NCBI GenBank assembly: GCA_045617845.1
Contig: JAZLJL010000033.1
Location: 1 to 53,025, forward strand
From: UBA1181 sp045617845
GTDB taxonomy: Bacteria > Bacteroidota > Bacteroidia > Bacteroidales > Paludibacteraceae
Direction of reading: 5' to 3'
Length of the DNA stretch: 53,025 nt
Of the stretch, positions 36,490-46,135 are shown piece after piece (position 1 is the first letter of the stretch; the number at the start of each line of letters is the position of its first letter). The translations under genes and the position numbers were made by a program. The notes under the pieces were generated by a model. That model saw nothing but the letters and a program-made list of their open reading frames with translations. It did not search any database and was not told the DNA's origin.

Positions 36490-36948
36490 ATGGAAAAGAC
36501 AAAAGAACTGAAAGTGGCCGCTCTGAAGAACGGCACCGTCATAGATCATATTCCCTCAGAGAAATTGTTCAAGGTGATATCCATTCTCGACTTGAAGCAT
36601 CTTTCCAACCAAGTCACCTTCGGATATAATCTTGAAAGCAAACGTCTAGGGAAGAAGGCGATCATCAAAGTGGCTGACAAATATTTCACCCAAGCGGAGG
36701 TGAACAAAATCGCCATCGCCGCTCCTTCCGCCAAAATCAACATCATCAAAGATTATGAGGTCAGCGAGAAGATGGAGCTCCAACTTCCCGACGAAATCAT
36801 CGGAACGGTGAAATGCCGCAACCCGAAATGCATCACCAACAACGAGCCGATGTTGTCCAAATTCAGATGCGTGGACAAAAAGAAGGCGCTCCTCAAATGC
36901 TACTACTGCGAGCGCATCGCCATGGCGGAGGAATTGGAGATATTGTAA
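36490..36948 (+). CDS. pyrI: Aspartate carbamoyltransferase regulatory subunit
   Basis: 152 residues. The N-terminal nucleotide-binding domain is followed by a zinc domain with C109, C114, C137 and C140 (CRNPKC ... CYYC) that contacts PyrB; C127 is extra. It gives ATP and CTP/UTP allosteric control to the PyrB trimers. It is cotranscribed with pyrB and followed by a strong terminator. Confidence 0.97.
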   Translation: MEKTKELKVAALKNGTVIDHIPSEKLFKVISILDLKHLSNQVTFGYNLESKRLGKKAIIKVADKYFTQAEVNKIAIAAPSAKINIIKDYEVSEKMELQLPDEIIGTVKCRNPKCITNNEPMLSKFRCVDKKKALLKCYYCERIAMAEELEIL

Positions 36949-36990
36949 TCAGGCGGAAGAAGGGACACAAAGGTATTCCATTAGTGGATA

Positions 36991-37038
36991 AAATAGCGAA
37001 GGGACAGGTTAGTTACAACCTGTCCCTTCGCTATTTTT
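36991..37038. terminator. Bidirectional terminator between pyrI and the TssD operon
   Basis: AAATAGCGAAGGGACAGGTT and its complement form a perfect 20-bp stem around a 6-nt loop, followed by TT on the plus strand and flanked by A on the minus side. It ends both pyrBI and the convergent 468-residue gene. Confidence 0.9.
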
Positions 37039-37064
37039 CGACCTGAGCGGGGGAAAGCCATAGA

Positions 37065-38471
37065 TCAATACCGACGTCCCTTCGGCATTCCCGCGAACGG
37101 ATAGTTTCTATCGGCGAATAGAGGCCCCTTTGTTATATCATCGTTAGTCTTTTTCTTAGCGAATGGACTGTTTTCCAGTGCTTCGCGCCGTTTCCTTATT
37201 TTATCTTCATATTCAATGTTACTGCGCAACACATCTTCATCAAAAGGCTTGGTGACTGTATTATCACGTCTCATGCCGGAACATTTCATCTCACTAGAGA
37301 AATGACCGATCAACCCAGGAGCGTCCGGATCAAACTCATATGTCGCATGAGGCAACTCGTTTTCGAAGTACCTCTGCTCCTTCAGCGGATCAACGTTCGT
37401 CGCCCTCACATAAAACCATAATAAGCTTAGGGCACAGCCATATCCAGGGATGAAAGCCAGGGCGGAAAAGACCACATCCCCAACGCGCATAGCCATCTCC
37501 TTTTGACTGGAAATTTCCGGGTCGTATTGAACGCTATAAGAAATCAACTCATATACGGAGACACCCAATCCAAGCCAATTCAAGCCAGTGCAGAGTTTGT
37601 TGAATTTCGAATTTTTCAATTGGTTTGATTTCGCCTTGACTTTTTCGTTTGACCCATCCCAAATCGGGTCTGTTCTCGCTTTCAAATCCGCTTCATAGCG
37701 TTCTTTCGTCGCGAAACAAGAAAACTCACCAGGATGATTCTTCTTAAAATAATTCCTCGTCTTACCTTCACTATTCACAAAAGTCTTCAGATTGTCTTTC
37801 TCATGCTGGTACAATTCGTTCTTATACTTCCACAACTCATGAGATTCCCATACCTCATATATTGGAGAGAGCACGTTGGAAGACCAAGTTTGGATGGTAG
37901 CGGCCACATCGACAACAGAATCGGTGACATCCAAGACTTCTGCCAGTTGACCGTACGTTTCATCATATGGCATATAGTACTTTTGCAGACCCGCGTCAGG
38001 GAAATCCAGGAACATGGCATCCAATTCATGTTCGCTTTCTATCACCTCACCGTCATCCGCCGTTCCATAAGAAACACGAATCCAGACTTTCGAATCCTCC
38101 TCGTCCGGATCTTTCACGTTCAATTCAAATCGGGGATTTAAGCTCTTATCAATTTGCTTATGTACACCGTTCCCCAGATTAACATCCACATATTTCCCGG
38201 CATCACGGCATAAAGCCTTTAAGAATATACCGGGAAGGTCCTCATGACTTCGAATGACACTTCCGGGAGAGCTATCCAACGTTTGGGCATAGGCGATCTG
38301 AGGCATAGCGGAGTTGTACGAAAAAGCGTTCGGATCAAACGGATCAGAGAACTGCAGGAAGCCTTTGTTCATGCTATCCACAAAGCCCAAGCCTTCCACA
38401 TACCCCCGATAAGGGAATCCGGACAAGGAATAGGCAACAAATTGCGCCTGATCGATTCTAGGCACGCTCAT
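37065..38471 (-). CDS. Unrecognised 468-residue protein next to tssD; possible secreted cargo
   Basis: No domain is recognised. There is no signal peptide. The N-terminal third is rich in Asp, Phe and Tyr; near residues 295-360 are two hydrophobic stretches (LCTGLNWLGLGVSVYELISY and VVFSALAFIPGYGCALSLLW) separated by a charged loop, and the C-terminus is basic with PFAKKK and GMPKGRRY. It starts 1 nt after the double-TssD stop, so the two are translated together. A cargo or effector role is inferred from that context only. No immunity-like gene follows. Confidence 0.6.
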   Translation of the reverse strand: MSVPRIDQAQFVAYSLSGFPYRGYVEGLGFVDSMNKGFLQFSDPFDPNAFSYNSAMPQIAYAQTLDSSPGSVIRSHEDLPGIFLKALCRDAGKYVDVNLGNGVHKQIDKSLNPRFELNVKDPDEEDSKVWIRVSYGTADDGEVIESEHELDAMFLDFPDAGLQKYYMPYDETYGQLAEVLDVTDSVVDVAATIQTWSSNVLSPIYEVWESHELWKYKNELYQHEKDNLKTFVNSEGKTRNYFKKNHPGEFSCFATKERYEADLKARTDPIWDGSNEKVKAKSNQLKNSKFNKLCTGLNWLGLGVSVYELISYSVQYDPEISSQKEMAMRVGDVVFSALAFIPGYGCALSLLWFYVRATNVDPLKEQRYFENELPHATYEFDPDAPGLIGHFSSEMKCSGMRRDNTVTKPFDEDVLRSNIEYEDKIRKRREALENSPFAKKKTNDDITKGPLFADRNYPFAGMPKGRRY

Positions 38472-38472
38472 A

Positions 38473-39324
38473 TCACTCCTCCCAATTATTGTCCAACATC
38501 ACAGTGTTCAAAGAAATCCTATGAGGGGAAATCGTAAACGAGCAAGAGGCGCCATTGCCGGTTTCCTCACGGAAACATACGCAATACGCATCCTCAAAGA
38601 GAATCCTCAGAGGAGGAGTCTCCGTCTCATTCCGGAAAATGATTTCACCGTTCTTCCTAGACCTGGAACCAGCCGCCCATGTCAGGACGTCAACAGATGG
38701 GATATGGTCCATAGTGACCAAGATCTGCCCACCATACGGTTCAGACTGTGGTTCCCCGAAATGGTCGGAATCCTGGACGAAAGATAGGTTCACTTGCGAC
38801 AACGAATACTTTTCCGTCATTTGCGGGAACTGCAAATCAGCCGTAACGTTTCCATCCGGTCTTCTGCCTATCAATGAAGTCAAATCCAAATTAGCATCCA
38901 AATCCTTTCCCGGCCTCAACGTGACGTTTTTCCAACTATTTTCGATTGACACACCACCGACCGACAAAGATTGGCACTGAACGACCAAATGAGTCATGCA
39001 GTAACCTTTCCCAGACTCCATATAACGGATGTCCATGCCCACGCATTTCGCGTTTTCGAAAAACACTCGCTGAACAGACATTCCATTCTCGCCATAGACA
39101 ACGACACATCCATTATTGAATAGCCTAGGCATAAGCATCCATTTGGAAAGCTCCGTTGTAGGGAGGTTCTCAAACATCATTTGCATGACACCCGCACGGA
39201 CCTCACCCTGCGCTTTACAGTCAAGGCCTACCGGTTGGGCAAAACTAAAGGAGAATTTACCCAATTCATACGGATTTTTCGACCCCTCTAATTTCAATAC
39301 TGTTTTGTATCCAAGCATTCCCAT
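38473..39324 (-). CDS. Two-domain TssD (Hcp-like type VI secretion protein)
   Basis: 283 residues. The C-terminal half (about 155-283: LRILFEDAYCVCFREET, CSFTISPHRISL, DNNWEE) is very like single-domain Bacteroidota TssD, which ends FEDAYCVSY, TSFTISARKI, ENEW. The N-terminal half (about 5-130: VQRVFFENAKCVGMDIRY, THLVVQCQSLSVGG, IENSW) repeats the same pattern, so the protein appears to be a tandem TssD fusion. Hcp-type proteins form ring stacks in the T6SS tube and carry cargo. No sheath, baseplate or ClpV gene is in the window. The usual length is about 130 residues, so this is twice that. Confidence 0.8.
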   Translation of the reverse strand: MGMLGYKTVLKLEGSKNPYELGKFSFSFAQPVGLDCKAQGEVRAGVMQMMFENLPTTELSKWMLMPRLFNNGCVVVYGENGMSVQRVFFENAKCVGMDIRYMESGKGYCMTHLVVQCQSLSVGGVSIENSWKNVTLRPGKDLDANLDLTSLIGRRPDGNVTADLQFPQMTEKYSLSQVNLSFVQDSDHFGEPQSEPYGGQILVTMDHIPSVDVLTWAAGSRSRKNGEIIFRNETETPPLRILFEDAYCVCFREETGNGASCSFTISPHRISLNTVMLDNNWEE

Positions 39325-39864
39325 CTACATTCGGTTTTAAAAACTAAAAATAAATATTTTCCATAAAATTCGCTCCATGTTTCACGGCGAAATCGCCAAG
39401 CCATAGGATACACTTATAGCACCCTAAAAGCACGTAGTCCCAACCGACCAATTCAAATCGGAAGATTCCACAAAATTATATGAAATATGGATATAGTTCT
39501 ACACATTTGTTGTGGCAGGCTCTACTAAGCCATCGTTAATTATTTTACTTAAATCATTTATAACTGTTCTGTGCAAATGCACATGTACAAATATAGACTA
39601 CTTTATCGACATATGCAAATAAAAGTGTGGATATTTTTTACATTTATATAAAGATTGGGATTAATTTTCCGTACCGCCCAACGTCTACGGGAAGCCACAT
39701 ATTTAGTTACACAAAGAAATAACATTGTAGATTTGTCAAAGGGGAACCACGCTCATGGGAGAAGCGTCTTATCCGATTTTGTTTTATTTAGGGAAAAGTT
39801 CGTCCAAACCAATAACATTTCAACTATCTATTTACATAGGAATTACTACGAACAAAACGAACGT
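39325..39864. other. Gap between the TssD operon and the flavin reductase gene
   Basis: 540 bases with no credible gene. It holds the TssD promoter at 39588-39619 and a palindrome (GTGCA-AA-TGCAC near 39571-39582). The 255-nt leader (39325-39587) is long and has no riboswitch I recognise. The plus-strand ORFs here have poor composition. Confidence 0.6.
39588..39619 (-). promoter_or_regulatory. Full consensus promoter of the TssD operon
   Basis: On the minus strand TTTG, 20 nt, TATATTTG. Both boxes match the Bacteroidota primary-sigma consensus. It leaves a leader of about 255 nt before tssD. Confidence 0.75.
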
Positions 39865-40437
39865 TCATTTACGTCTCTTCTTTTGCACCGACCAACCGAA
39901 CTTTCCGATTAGTTCGCCCAACTTAAAGTAGTGACCATGGCTGTAGGCGATTAGTTTAGCGTCGGAGAGTCTAAAAGCACCCGTTTCGGGATCTAGATAC
40001 TTACGATCCGCCTGCACATTTACAACGCGGGCGAGGAACATATCGTGCGAGCCTAGAGGAATGATTTGTTCCACCTTGCACTCTATCGACAAAGGAGCCT
40101 CCTCCACGATGACGCTATTGACAACCTGCGTCTTTGCGGGCGTCAGATGCATTTCCTTAAATTTATCGTAATCCCTACCCGACCGCACACCACACCAGTC
40201 TGTGGCACGAGCCAAAGCCTCATTGGTAAGGTTAATGACGAACTCACCATTTCGTTTGATGATATCATACGAGTGGCGCGAAGGACGAATGGATACGTAA
40301 CACATCGGAGGATCCGTGCAGACGGTCCCCGTCCAACTAGCGGTAAAGACATTGTATTCCTCCTCGTTACAGCCGCATGAGATCAAGGCGGCGGGCACAG
40401 GATATATCATCGTGCCCGGTTTAAATTGTTCCTTCAT
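39865..40437 (-). CDS. Flavin reductase family protein (FMN-binding split barrel)
   Basis: 190 residues. The start KPGTMIYPVPAALISCG, the FTASWTGTVC and CYVSIRPSRHSYDIIKR segments and the late SHGHYFKLGE fit the flavin reductase-like fold. Such enzymes reduce or bind FMN in the cytosol; the partner is not clear. It begins inside the stop of the phosphodiesterase gene (4-nt overlap) and is the last gene of a four-gene operon. Confidence 0.88.
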   Translation of the reverse strand: MKEQFKPGTMIYPVPAALISCGCNEEEYNVFTASWTGTVCTDPPMCYVSIRPSRHSYDIIKRNGEFVINLTNEALARATDWCGVRSGRDYDKFKEMHLTPAKTQVVNSVIVEEAPLSIECKVEQIIPLGSHDMFLARVVNVQADRKYLDPETGAFRLSDAKLIAYSHGHYFKLGELIGKFGWSVQKKRRK

Positions 40438-40934
40438 ATTCGTTCGTTCAATTCTATCACCTCCAAATCACGGATATCGGTGCCATCGATTACAAAGCGC
40501 ATCAACGTGCGGACCTTATGGAATCCGAAAGTACCTGCGGCTCCCGGATTCAAGCAAAGCATCTGCCTCACAGGGTCATATTGAGCCTTGAGTATATGGG
40601 AGTGCCCACAAACGAACAACTTCGGCTTTGTGGCGGCGAAAAGTTTCGTCATACCTGGCGCATACTTACCCGGATAACCGCCGATGTGCGTCATCAGCAC
40701 ATCCACATCCTCGCAACGGAAAGATTCCACCTTCTTCAGAAACTTACGCAAATCCTGCCCATCGATATTACCGACAACCGCACGCAAGAGTTTACCCATA
40801 GACTCGAACTTCTCGTAAAGTTCCAAGGAGCCTATATCGCCCGCATGCCAAATCTCGTCGCAAGAGTCAAAGTACTTTGCGAAACGCTCATCCCAACAGG
40901 CGTGGGTATCAGACAGTAGGCCAACTCTCACCAT
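40434..40934 (-). CDS. Metallophosphoesterase of the YfcE/MJ0936 type
   Basis: 166 residues from MVRVGLLSDTHA. The two-metal site is complete: DTH, GDIG, GNID, THIGG and GHSH. YfcE-like proteins are small phosphodiesterases; the physiological substrate is unknown. I use the second Met (40934), since the ORF start at 40946 lies further inside the upstream gene; the overlap with it is 26 nt. Confidence 0.9.
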   Translation of the reverse strand: MVRVGLLSDTHACWDERFAKYFDSCDEIWHAGDIGSLELYEKFESMGKLLRAVVGNIDGQDLRKFLKKVESFRCEDVDVLMTHIGGYPGKYAPGMTKLFAATKPKLFVCGHSHILKAQYDPVRQMLCLNPGAAGTFGFHKVRTLMRFVIDGTDIRDLEVIELNERI

Positions 40935-41535
40935 CGGTAAAATCAACCACTTTTTTCTTCATCAAAGACTGTTTCACGTAATCACAGAAAGGAAGCTGGT
41001 AAAGTGTACTGAACAACTGACCTAGTTTAACCATTTCAGCGACCGCACGGAAGTTACTAGCGGAGACGAACGATTCAAAGGAGTTATCCTTCTTCACAAA
41101 ACGCAAGTCATACACATGCTCCTCCACATGTCGGTTCAGCAAACCACCGAAAGTATATTCGATGTTCTTATCATATTTTTGGAAAGCGATGAACTTACAA
41201 TCGTCCAGCGACAAAGGTTTCCATTCCCCCCGTCTGAACGACAAGAATTCCGCGCCGCGAAAGAAAGACTTACGCTCAGGATCGAAACACGTAATCCTTT
41301 TAGTCAACAGGAGGAAAAAGCCGACGACAGAAAGCAAAAGCATCAACGGGAGCTCAAACGAGGCGAATTCCAAGAGAATCGTCTTCCAAGGCTTAAACAT
41401 GTCGATTGTCATAATGTTATACAATTTACACAACAACAAGGACAAAGCGCCCATCAGGAACATAAAGCCAACCGATGCGACCGCCGTGGAGAAATAAGTT
41501 CCCGAATCTATTTCAATCACTTTCTTGTCATCCAT
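40909..41535 (-). CDS. Two-helix membrane protein, family unknown
   Basis: 208 residues. Two hydrophobic segments (about 18-38 and 60-78) precede a soluble C-terminal part with ITCFDPERKSFFRG and SLDDCKFIAFQKY, which looks like a small PH-like beta domain. It overlaps both neighbours by 1 nt and 26 nt, so it belongs to a tight operon. No function can be assigned. Confidence 0.7.
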   Translation of the reverse strand: MDDKKVIEIDSGTYFSTAVASVGFMFLMGALSLLLCKLYNIMTIDMFKPWKTILLEFASFELPLMLLLSVVGFFLLLTKRITCFDPERKSFFRGAEFLSFRRGEWKPLSLDDCKFIAFQKYDKNIEYTFGGLLNRHVEEHVYDLRFVKKDNSFESFVSASNFRAVAEMVKLGQLFSTLYQLPFCDYVKQSLMKKKVVDFTDGESWPTV

Positions 41536-43523
41536 TATTTCACGTCTTTTATTCTTTCGATAAGTTCGTTACCAAGCGCCTCCTTCACCTCAATATGTTT
41601 CTGGACAGCCACGACAAACGGATTTTCGTCGAAGGCGCCACGCACATTCTCGAAATCCTTTTGTCTACGGAGATCGCCGCCATCCACGCCGAAACCAGTC
41701 TGGACAGTAAGCGTGAACTCCTTCTTCGCATCCTCATAGAGTGTCTTGTCAAGGGAGATGACAGCCGTCTTCCAATCCTCCACCAAACGGATGATATCCT
41801 CGACTGTAATCTCGTCAATGGTCTTTTTCAGACGCTGTTGGATTTTCTCGATAGCCCAAGTCCACTCCAAAGTATAATAATTTTTATGGAGGTCGATGAA
41901 ATCCTGGTTCAAATCGTTTATGCAAGCGTATTGGTCACCCTCAATCTTCTTAATAATATCCTCGACGCTATTCTTAGGGGCGATCAAACCGGACATGTCG
42001 ATCCACTCACCCAAGCCCTCCTTCACATCAGGTTTCAAGCGTTCACGGATTTCCTGGATATTCTTGAACTTCGTGATTTCAAGTCGTTTGATGATAGAGT
42101 TACCCAAGAATTTGCAGATAGCCGTATCATAAAGTTTCACACCCTTAATGAGAGAGGAACGTTTGATACGTGTGTTATGGTAATAATAGAGTTCACACTC
42201 CTCACCAGAAATCTTTTTCAACGACTCCAAGGCGTCGATACCGTTCATCATCTTTTGGATGGTGTACGGGCTCAACAAGTTGTAGTTGATTTGGTCCAAT
42301 CTCTCCGGGTCAGTCCTACGGTCACGTTTCGGCCATTTCTGGGCATCACGGATAGTACCCACACTACGCAAATTAGCGGCAGGCACGAGCATAGTCTCAT
42401 TCGAGTTCTCAATCATGTACGAGAACGGGAGGTCCGTCGTGTCAGGATGACTGGTATGACGACCCATAATCAAAGTGAAAGCACCGATTTTGGCAGGCCA
42501 CAACACGTATGAGTCACTCGTTGTCTTAGATCCCCTTGCCACAATGCCCTGATGGATTGGGCCAAGCTTATACATATGGTTACTTTGGTTACTACCAGAC
42601 CCTGCATTCAAGAACGAGAACATACCCGCGATAAGCAAACTGGACTTGTGGTGTGTAACCGTAAACGGTCCCGCAAACACAGAAGCGGCCTCACCATGGA
42701 AACCTTGGCAATTGGAGAAGAACAACGTATCAGTAGCGGAATATTGTTTACCTATTTGGCAAGCCTGGCCAACGAAGCAATGGTCGATCATCGCGCCATC
42801 CGTGATCTCACTTCCGGAAGAGATGATGAAGTCATGCGCCATCACATGCGTACCGAGCTTCACGGGAGCGAACTTATTACCATTGACACTACCATTGATC
42901 AACTCGGCGCAACCATCCGCCTCGGTGCAGTCACCGAACTTCACATTTCGGATTCTTCCGCAATTACGGATAACGACAGATTTGCCGACCTTCCCCATAT
43001 CGGAAGAAACCTTCTCCACATATTTGTCCACCAAGCGCTGCAAATTAGAGATGAGTTCGGGTCTATGACGATAGAGCGCCATCATATACGCCACTTGTGC
43101 GGAAAGGAAATCACAGATAGGCACTTCACGTCCACCACCCTCATTCAAGGCAGACACCATAGTGCCATTTCCGAAAGAACTCTTTCCGGACACTGTCATC
43201 AAATCGACATTCTCGATATAAGAGCCCTCCCCAATTTCATAATTGGCGATATAGTTTCCAATACGTCCAATATAAACGTCGTCGCCGATGACACAATTAT
43301 GAAGAGTGGCATTGGTGATGCCCGAATGACGGGACACACCGCCATCCAAAGTATACGATTTATTGAAAGAACCTAATCTGTTTTGTCCCGTGAAAATGGT
43401 AAAGCGAACTCTTTTTGCATCAAATCCGTCAGTTACTTGGACATTGTCCCAAGAATCCGCATTACACCCTTGTGATTTTAACGTATCGACCTCTTCTGAA
43501 GTCAGTTTTCTATAATTCCCCAT
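41535..43523 (-). CDS. DUF4954 protein with left-handed beta-helix repeats
   Basis: 662 residues. About residues 65-400 contain hexapeptide-type turns (CVIGDDVYIGRIGNY, CFVGQACQIGKQYS, KIGAFTLIMGRHTS), as in acyl- and nucleotidyl-transferase beta-helices. The rest is helical. It matches DUF4954 as I know the family in Bacteroidota; a sugar-nucleotide or acyltransfer role is a guess from the fold. First gene of a four-gene overlapping operon. Confidence 0.85.
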   Translation of the reverse strand: MGNYRKLTSEEVDTLKSQGCNADSWDNVQVTDGFDAKRVRFTIFTGQNRLGSFNKSYTLDGGVSRHSGITNATLHNCVIGDDVYIGRIGNYIANYEIGEGSYIENVDLMTVSGKSSFGNGTMVSALNEGGGREVPICDFLSAQVAYMMALYRHRPELISNLQRLVDKYVEKVSSDMGKVGKSVVIRNCGRIRNVKFGDCTEADGCAELINGSVNGNKFAPVKLGTHVMAHDFIISSGSEITDGAMIDHCFVGQACQIGKQYSATDTLFFSNCQGFHGEAASVFAGPFTVTHHKSSLLIAGMFSFLNAGSGSNQSNHMYKLGPIHQGIVARGSKTTSDSYVLWPAKIGAFTLIMGRHTSHPDTTDLPFSYMIENSNETMLVPAANLRSVGTIRDAQKWPKRDRRTDPERLDQINYNLLSPYTIQKMMNGIDALESLKKISGEECELYYYHNTRIKRSSLIKGVKLYDTAICKFLGNSIIKRLEITKFKNIQEIRERLKPDVKEGLGEWIDMSGLIAPKNSVEDIIKKIEGDQYACINDLNQDFIDLHKNYYTLEWTWAIEKIQQRLKKTIDEITVEDIIRLVEDWKTAVISLDKTLYEDAKKEFTLTVQTGFGVDGGDLRRQKDFENVRGAFDENPFVVAVQKHIEVKEALGNELIERIKDVK

Positions 43524-43575
43524 TGCAGTCTACTCCTATTTTTGAAGTTTTACTTTACTGTTGAAAAACCAAATC

Positions 43576-44817
43576 TCAAATAATCTCTTCAGCGTTATCG
43601 TCATAAAGCTGATAAATGAAATCATTATAAGGGAACCTGGTCACATGGATTTCTTTAACTTTCTTATAAAGCAAAGATTTCAGTTCCTCCAGATTCGTTT
43701 TATCCTTTGCGGAAATAAAAATGCAGTTTTCCTGCAATTTCGACATCCACGTCTTTTTCAAATCATCCAGGCTGATGTTCTCCTTGGTCATAGGAGTCAA
43801 ATCATCCTCTTCCTTTGGTATATAGGAGAACGCATCAATCTTATTGAACACCATGATAGTAGGTTTATCCCCCGAATTGATGTCCTTCAACGTCTTCTCG
43901 ACGACGGAGATTTGGTCTTCGAAATTCGGATGGGAGATGTCCACCACATGGACGAGCAAATCCGCTTCACGCACCTCATCCAACGTTGACTTGAACGATT
44001 CGACAAGGTCAGTCGGCAATTTTCTGATAAACCCGACCGTATCCGTCAAAAGGAAAGGCAAATTCTCGATGGTCACCTTACGGACGGTCGTGTCCAACGT
44101 GGCGAAGAGTTTATTCTCCGCGAAAACATCAGACTTACTGATCGTGTTCATAATGGTTGATTTCCCGACATTGGTATAACCGACGAGTGCGACACGCACC
44201 ATCTTTCCCCTATTCTTACGTTGGATAGTCTTTTGCTTATCGATAGAGACCAAATCCTCCTTCAATAGGGATATTTTAGACAAGATGATACGACGGTCGG
44301 TCTCGATCTGGGTTTCACCCGGACCACGCATACCGATACCGCCTCGCTGTCTCTCCAAGTGGGTCCACATACCCGTAAGGCGAGGGAGAAGATACCTATA
44401 CTGCGCCAGTTCCACCTGGGTTTTGGCATGTGCGGTCTGAGCTCTTTTAGCGAAGATGTCGAGGATAAGGCTAGTCCTATCCAAGATTTTCACGCAAAGT
44501 TCTTTCTCGATGTTACGGATTTGCTTAGGCGACAATTCGTCATCGAAAAGCACCAGTCCGATTTCATCTTCAGTCTCTTCAGAGTCCTTAATGTATTTTT
44601 TTATCTCCTCGAGTTTGCCCGGACCAACAAACGTGTTGGAATTAGGACCTTCCACCTTTTGGAAAAAAGTTTTCACAGGATGAGCGCCCGCCGTCTCCGC
44701 AAGGAAAGCGAGCTCATCCATGTATTCTTTCGCTTTTTGTTCATTCTGCTGGGGAGTGATAAGTCCGACAAGGACCGCCTTCTCCTCATAGATTTCCGTC
44801 TTAACGATTTGTCCCAT
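43576..44817 (-). CDS. hflX: Ribosome-associated GTPase HflX
   Basis: 413 residues. The N-terminal HflX domain ends with RGGIGMRGPGETQIETDRR (about 158-176), then GTPase motifs G1 GYTNVGKS (213-220), G3 DTVGF and G4 NKID. It binds the 50S subunit and splits stalled ribosomes under stress. It is 32 nt downstream of recA on the same strand. Confidence 0.95.
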   Translation of the reverse strand: MGQIVKTEIYEEKAVLVGLITPQQNEQKAKEYMDELAFLAETAGAHPVKTFFQKVEGPNSNTFVGPGKLEEIKKYIKDSEETEDEIGLVLFDDELSPKQIRNIEKELCVKILDRTSLILDIFAKRAQTAHAKTQVELAQYRYLLPRLTGMWTHLERQRGGIGMRGPGETQIETDRRIILSKISLLKEDLVSIDKQKTIQRKNRGKMVRVALVGYTNVGKSTIMNTISKSDVFAENKLFATLDTTVRKVTIENLPFLLTDTVGFIRKLPTDLVESFKSTLDEVREADLLVHVVDISHPNFEDQISVVEKTLKDINSGDKPTIMVFNKIDAFSYIPKEEDDLTPMTKENISLDDLKKTWMSKLQENCIFISAKDKTNLEELKSLLYKKVKEIHVTRFPYNDFIYQLYDDNAEEII

Positions 44818-44849
44818 TTGAATAAGCGAATTTGGAAAATCCGTAGATA

Positions 44850-45863
44850 TTAATGGTTGGCATTCTTAGCGGCTTCACGCACCTTGGCCTCAATTTCTTC
44901 AGCCAACTCTGGGTTATCACGCAATAAATCCTTCGTGGCGTCACGTCCCTGCGCCAACTTGGTCTCACCGTAGCTAAACCACGAACCGCTCTTTTTGATG
45001 ATACCGAATTCAACGCCCATGTCGATTAATTCACCGATTTTAGAGATACCCTCTCCGAACATAATATCGAATTCAGCCTTCTTGAACGGAGGAGCGACCT
45101 TATTCTTGACGATTTTCACCCTAGTCTGGTTTCCGATTACATTTTCGCCATCCTTCAACTGACCGATACGGCGTATGTCGAGACGAACCGAAGCATAGAA
45201 CTTCAATGCATTACCACCAGTGGTCGTCTCTGGGTTGCCGAACATGACACCGATTTTCTCACGCAATTGGTTGATGAAAATACAAGTCGTATTTGTCTTG
45301 TTGATTGTACCCGTAAGTTTACGAAGCGCCTGGGACATCAAACGAGCCTGGAGTCCCATCTTGGAATCGCCCATATCACCCTCGATTTCAGCCTTAGGCG
45401 TCAAAGCCGCCACAGAATCGATAACGACGATATCCAAGGCTGACGAACGGATCAATTGGTCCGCGATTTCCAAAGCCTGTTCACCGTTATCAGGTTGGGA
45501 AATTAAAAGATTATTGACATCCACGCCTAATTTTTCCGCATAGAAGCGATCGAAAGCATGCTCGGCGTCAATGATGGCGGCTATACCTCCGTTTCTCTGA
45601 GCCTCAGCGATCGCATGGATAGCGAGTGTGGTCTTTCCGGATGATTCCGGACCGAATATTTCAATGACTCTTCCTCGTGGATATCCACCGACACCCAATG
45701 CGAGGTCCAAGCCAATAGATCCAGTTGATATCACAGGTATTTCTTCCACTTTGTTATCACCCATCTTCATGATGGTTCCTTTACCATGGTCTTTCTCAAT
45801 TTTTTCCATCGCCAGCTGTAACGCTTTGAGTTTCTCGCTGGATGGTTGAATTACATCTGCCAT
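44850..45863 (-). CDS. recA: Recombinase RecA
   Basis: 337 residues. The Walker A is GPESSGKT at 71-78. VVIDSVAAL and the INQLREKIGVMFG L2 loop are present, and the KIGELIDMGVEF C-terminal core is normal. It forms ATP-dependent filaments on ssDNA for recombination and SOS induction. It is followed by hflX. Confidence 0.98.
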   Translation of the reverse strand: MADVIQPSSEKLKALQLAMEKIEKDHGKGTIMKMGDNKVEEIPVISTGSIGLDLALGVGGYPRGRVIEIFGPESSGKTTLAIHAIAEAQRNGGIAAIIDAEHAFDRFYAEKLGVDVNNLLISQPDNGEQALEIADQLIRSSALDIVVIDSVAALTPKAEIEGDMGDSKMGLQARLMSQALRKLTGTINKTNTTCIFINQLREKIGVMFGNPETTTGGNALKFYASVRLDIRRIGQLKDGENVIGNQTRVKIVKNKVAPPFKKAEFDIMFGEGISKIGELIDMGVEFGIIKKSGSWFSYGETKLAQGRDATKDLLRDNPELAEEIEAKVREAAKNANH

Positions 45864-45897
45864 TTTTCCTTTAAATTTTATAAATTAGATATTGGGA

Positions 45898-45905
45898 CAA
45901 ATTTA
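45898..45905 (-). promoter_or_regulatory. -7 box for recA
   Basis: On the minus strand TAAATTTG matches TAnnTTTG exactly, about 35 nt before recA. The rest of 45906-46135 holds no gene and no obvious LexA-like palindrome. Confidence 0.5.
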
Positions 45906-46135
45906 AAAAAATTTTCATGACTATGAACACATGGCGAATAAAAAATAGAGTGCCGAAAGCATCGATTTTCGCCATAGTTTCGAAGCATTCATTAGGGGAA
46001 GGAAGGTGACAAGCGACCGACGGGACAAGTCACAACAACCAGCGTCAAAAACATCTAGGCGGACAACCGACGGCGTATCAATACAAAAGCGGGAGTATAC
46101 TTGAAGGGTCTAGTTTCGGAAGACACTTTTGTGAC

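Noticed and set aside
39325..39587. A riboswitch in the long TssD leader.
   Set aside because: No known aptamer core or terminator pairing could be recognised by eye.
41475..43376. Long plus-strand ORFs of 345 and 274 codons opposite the DUF4954 gene.
   Set aside because: They are antisense shadows without domains; the minus-strand gene has clear beta-helix repeats and operon overlaps.
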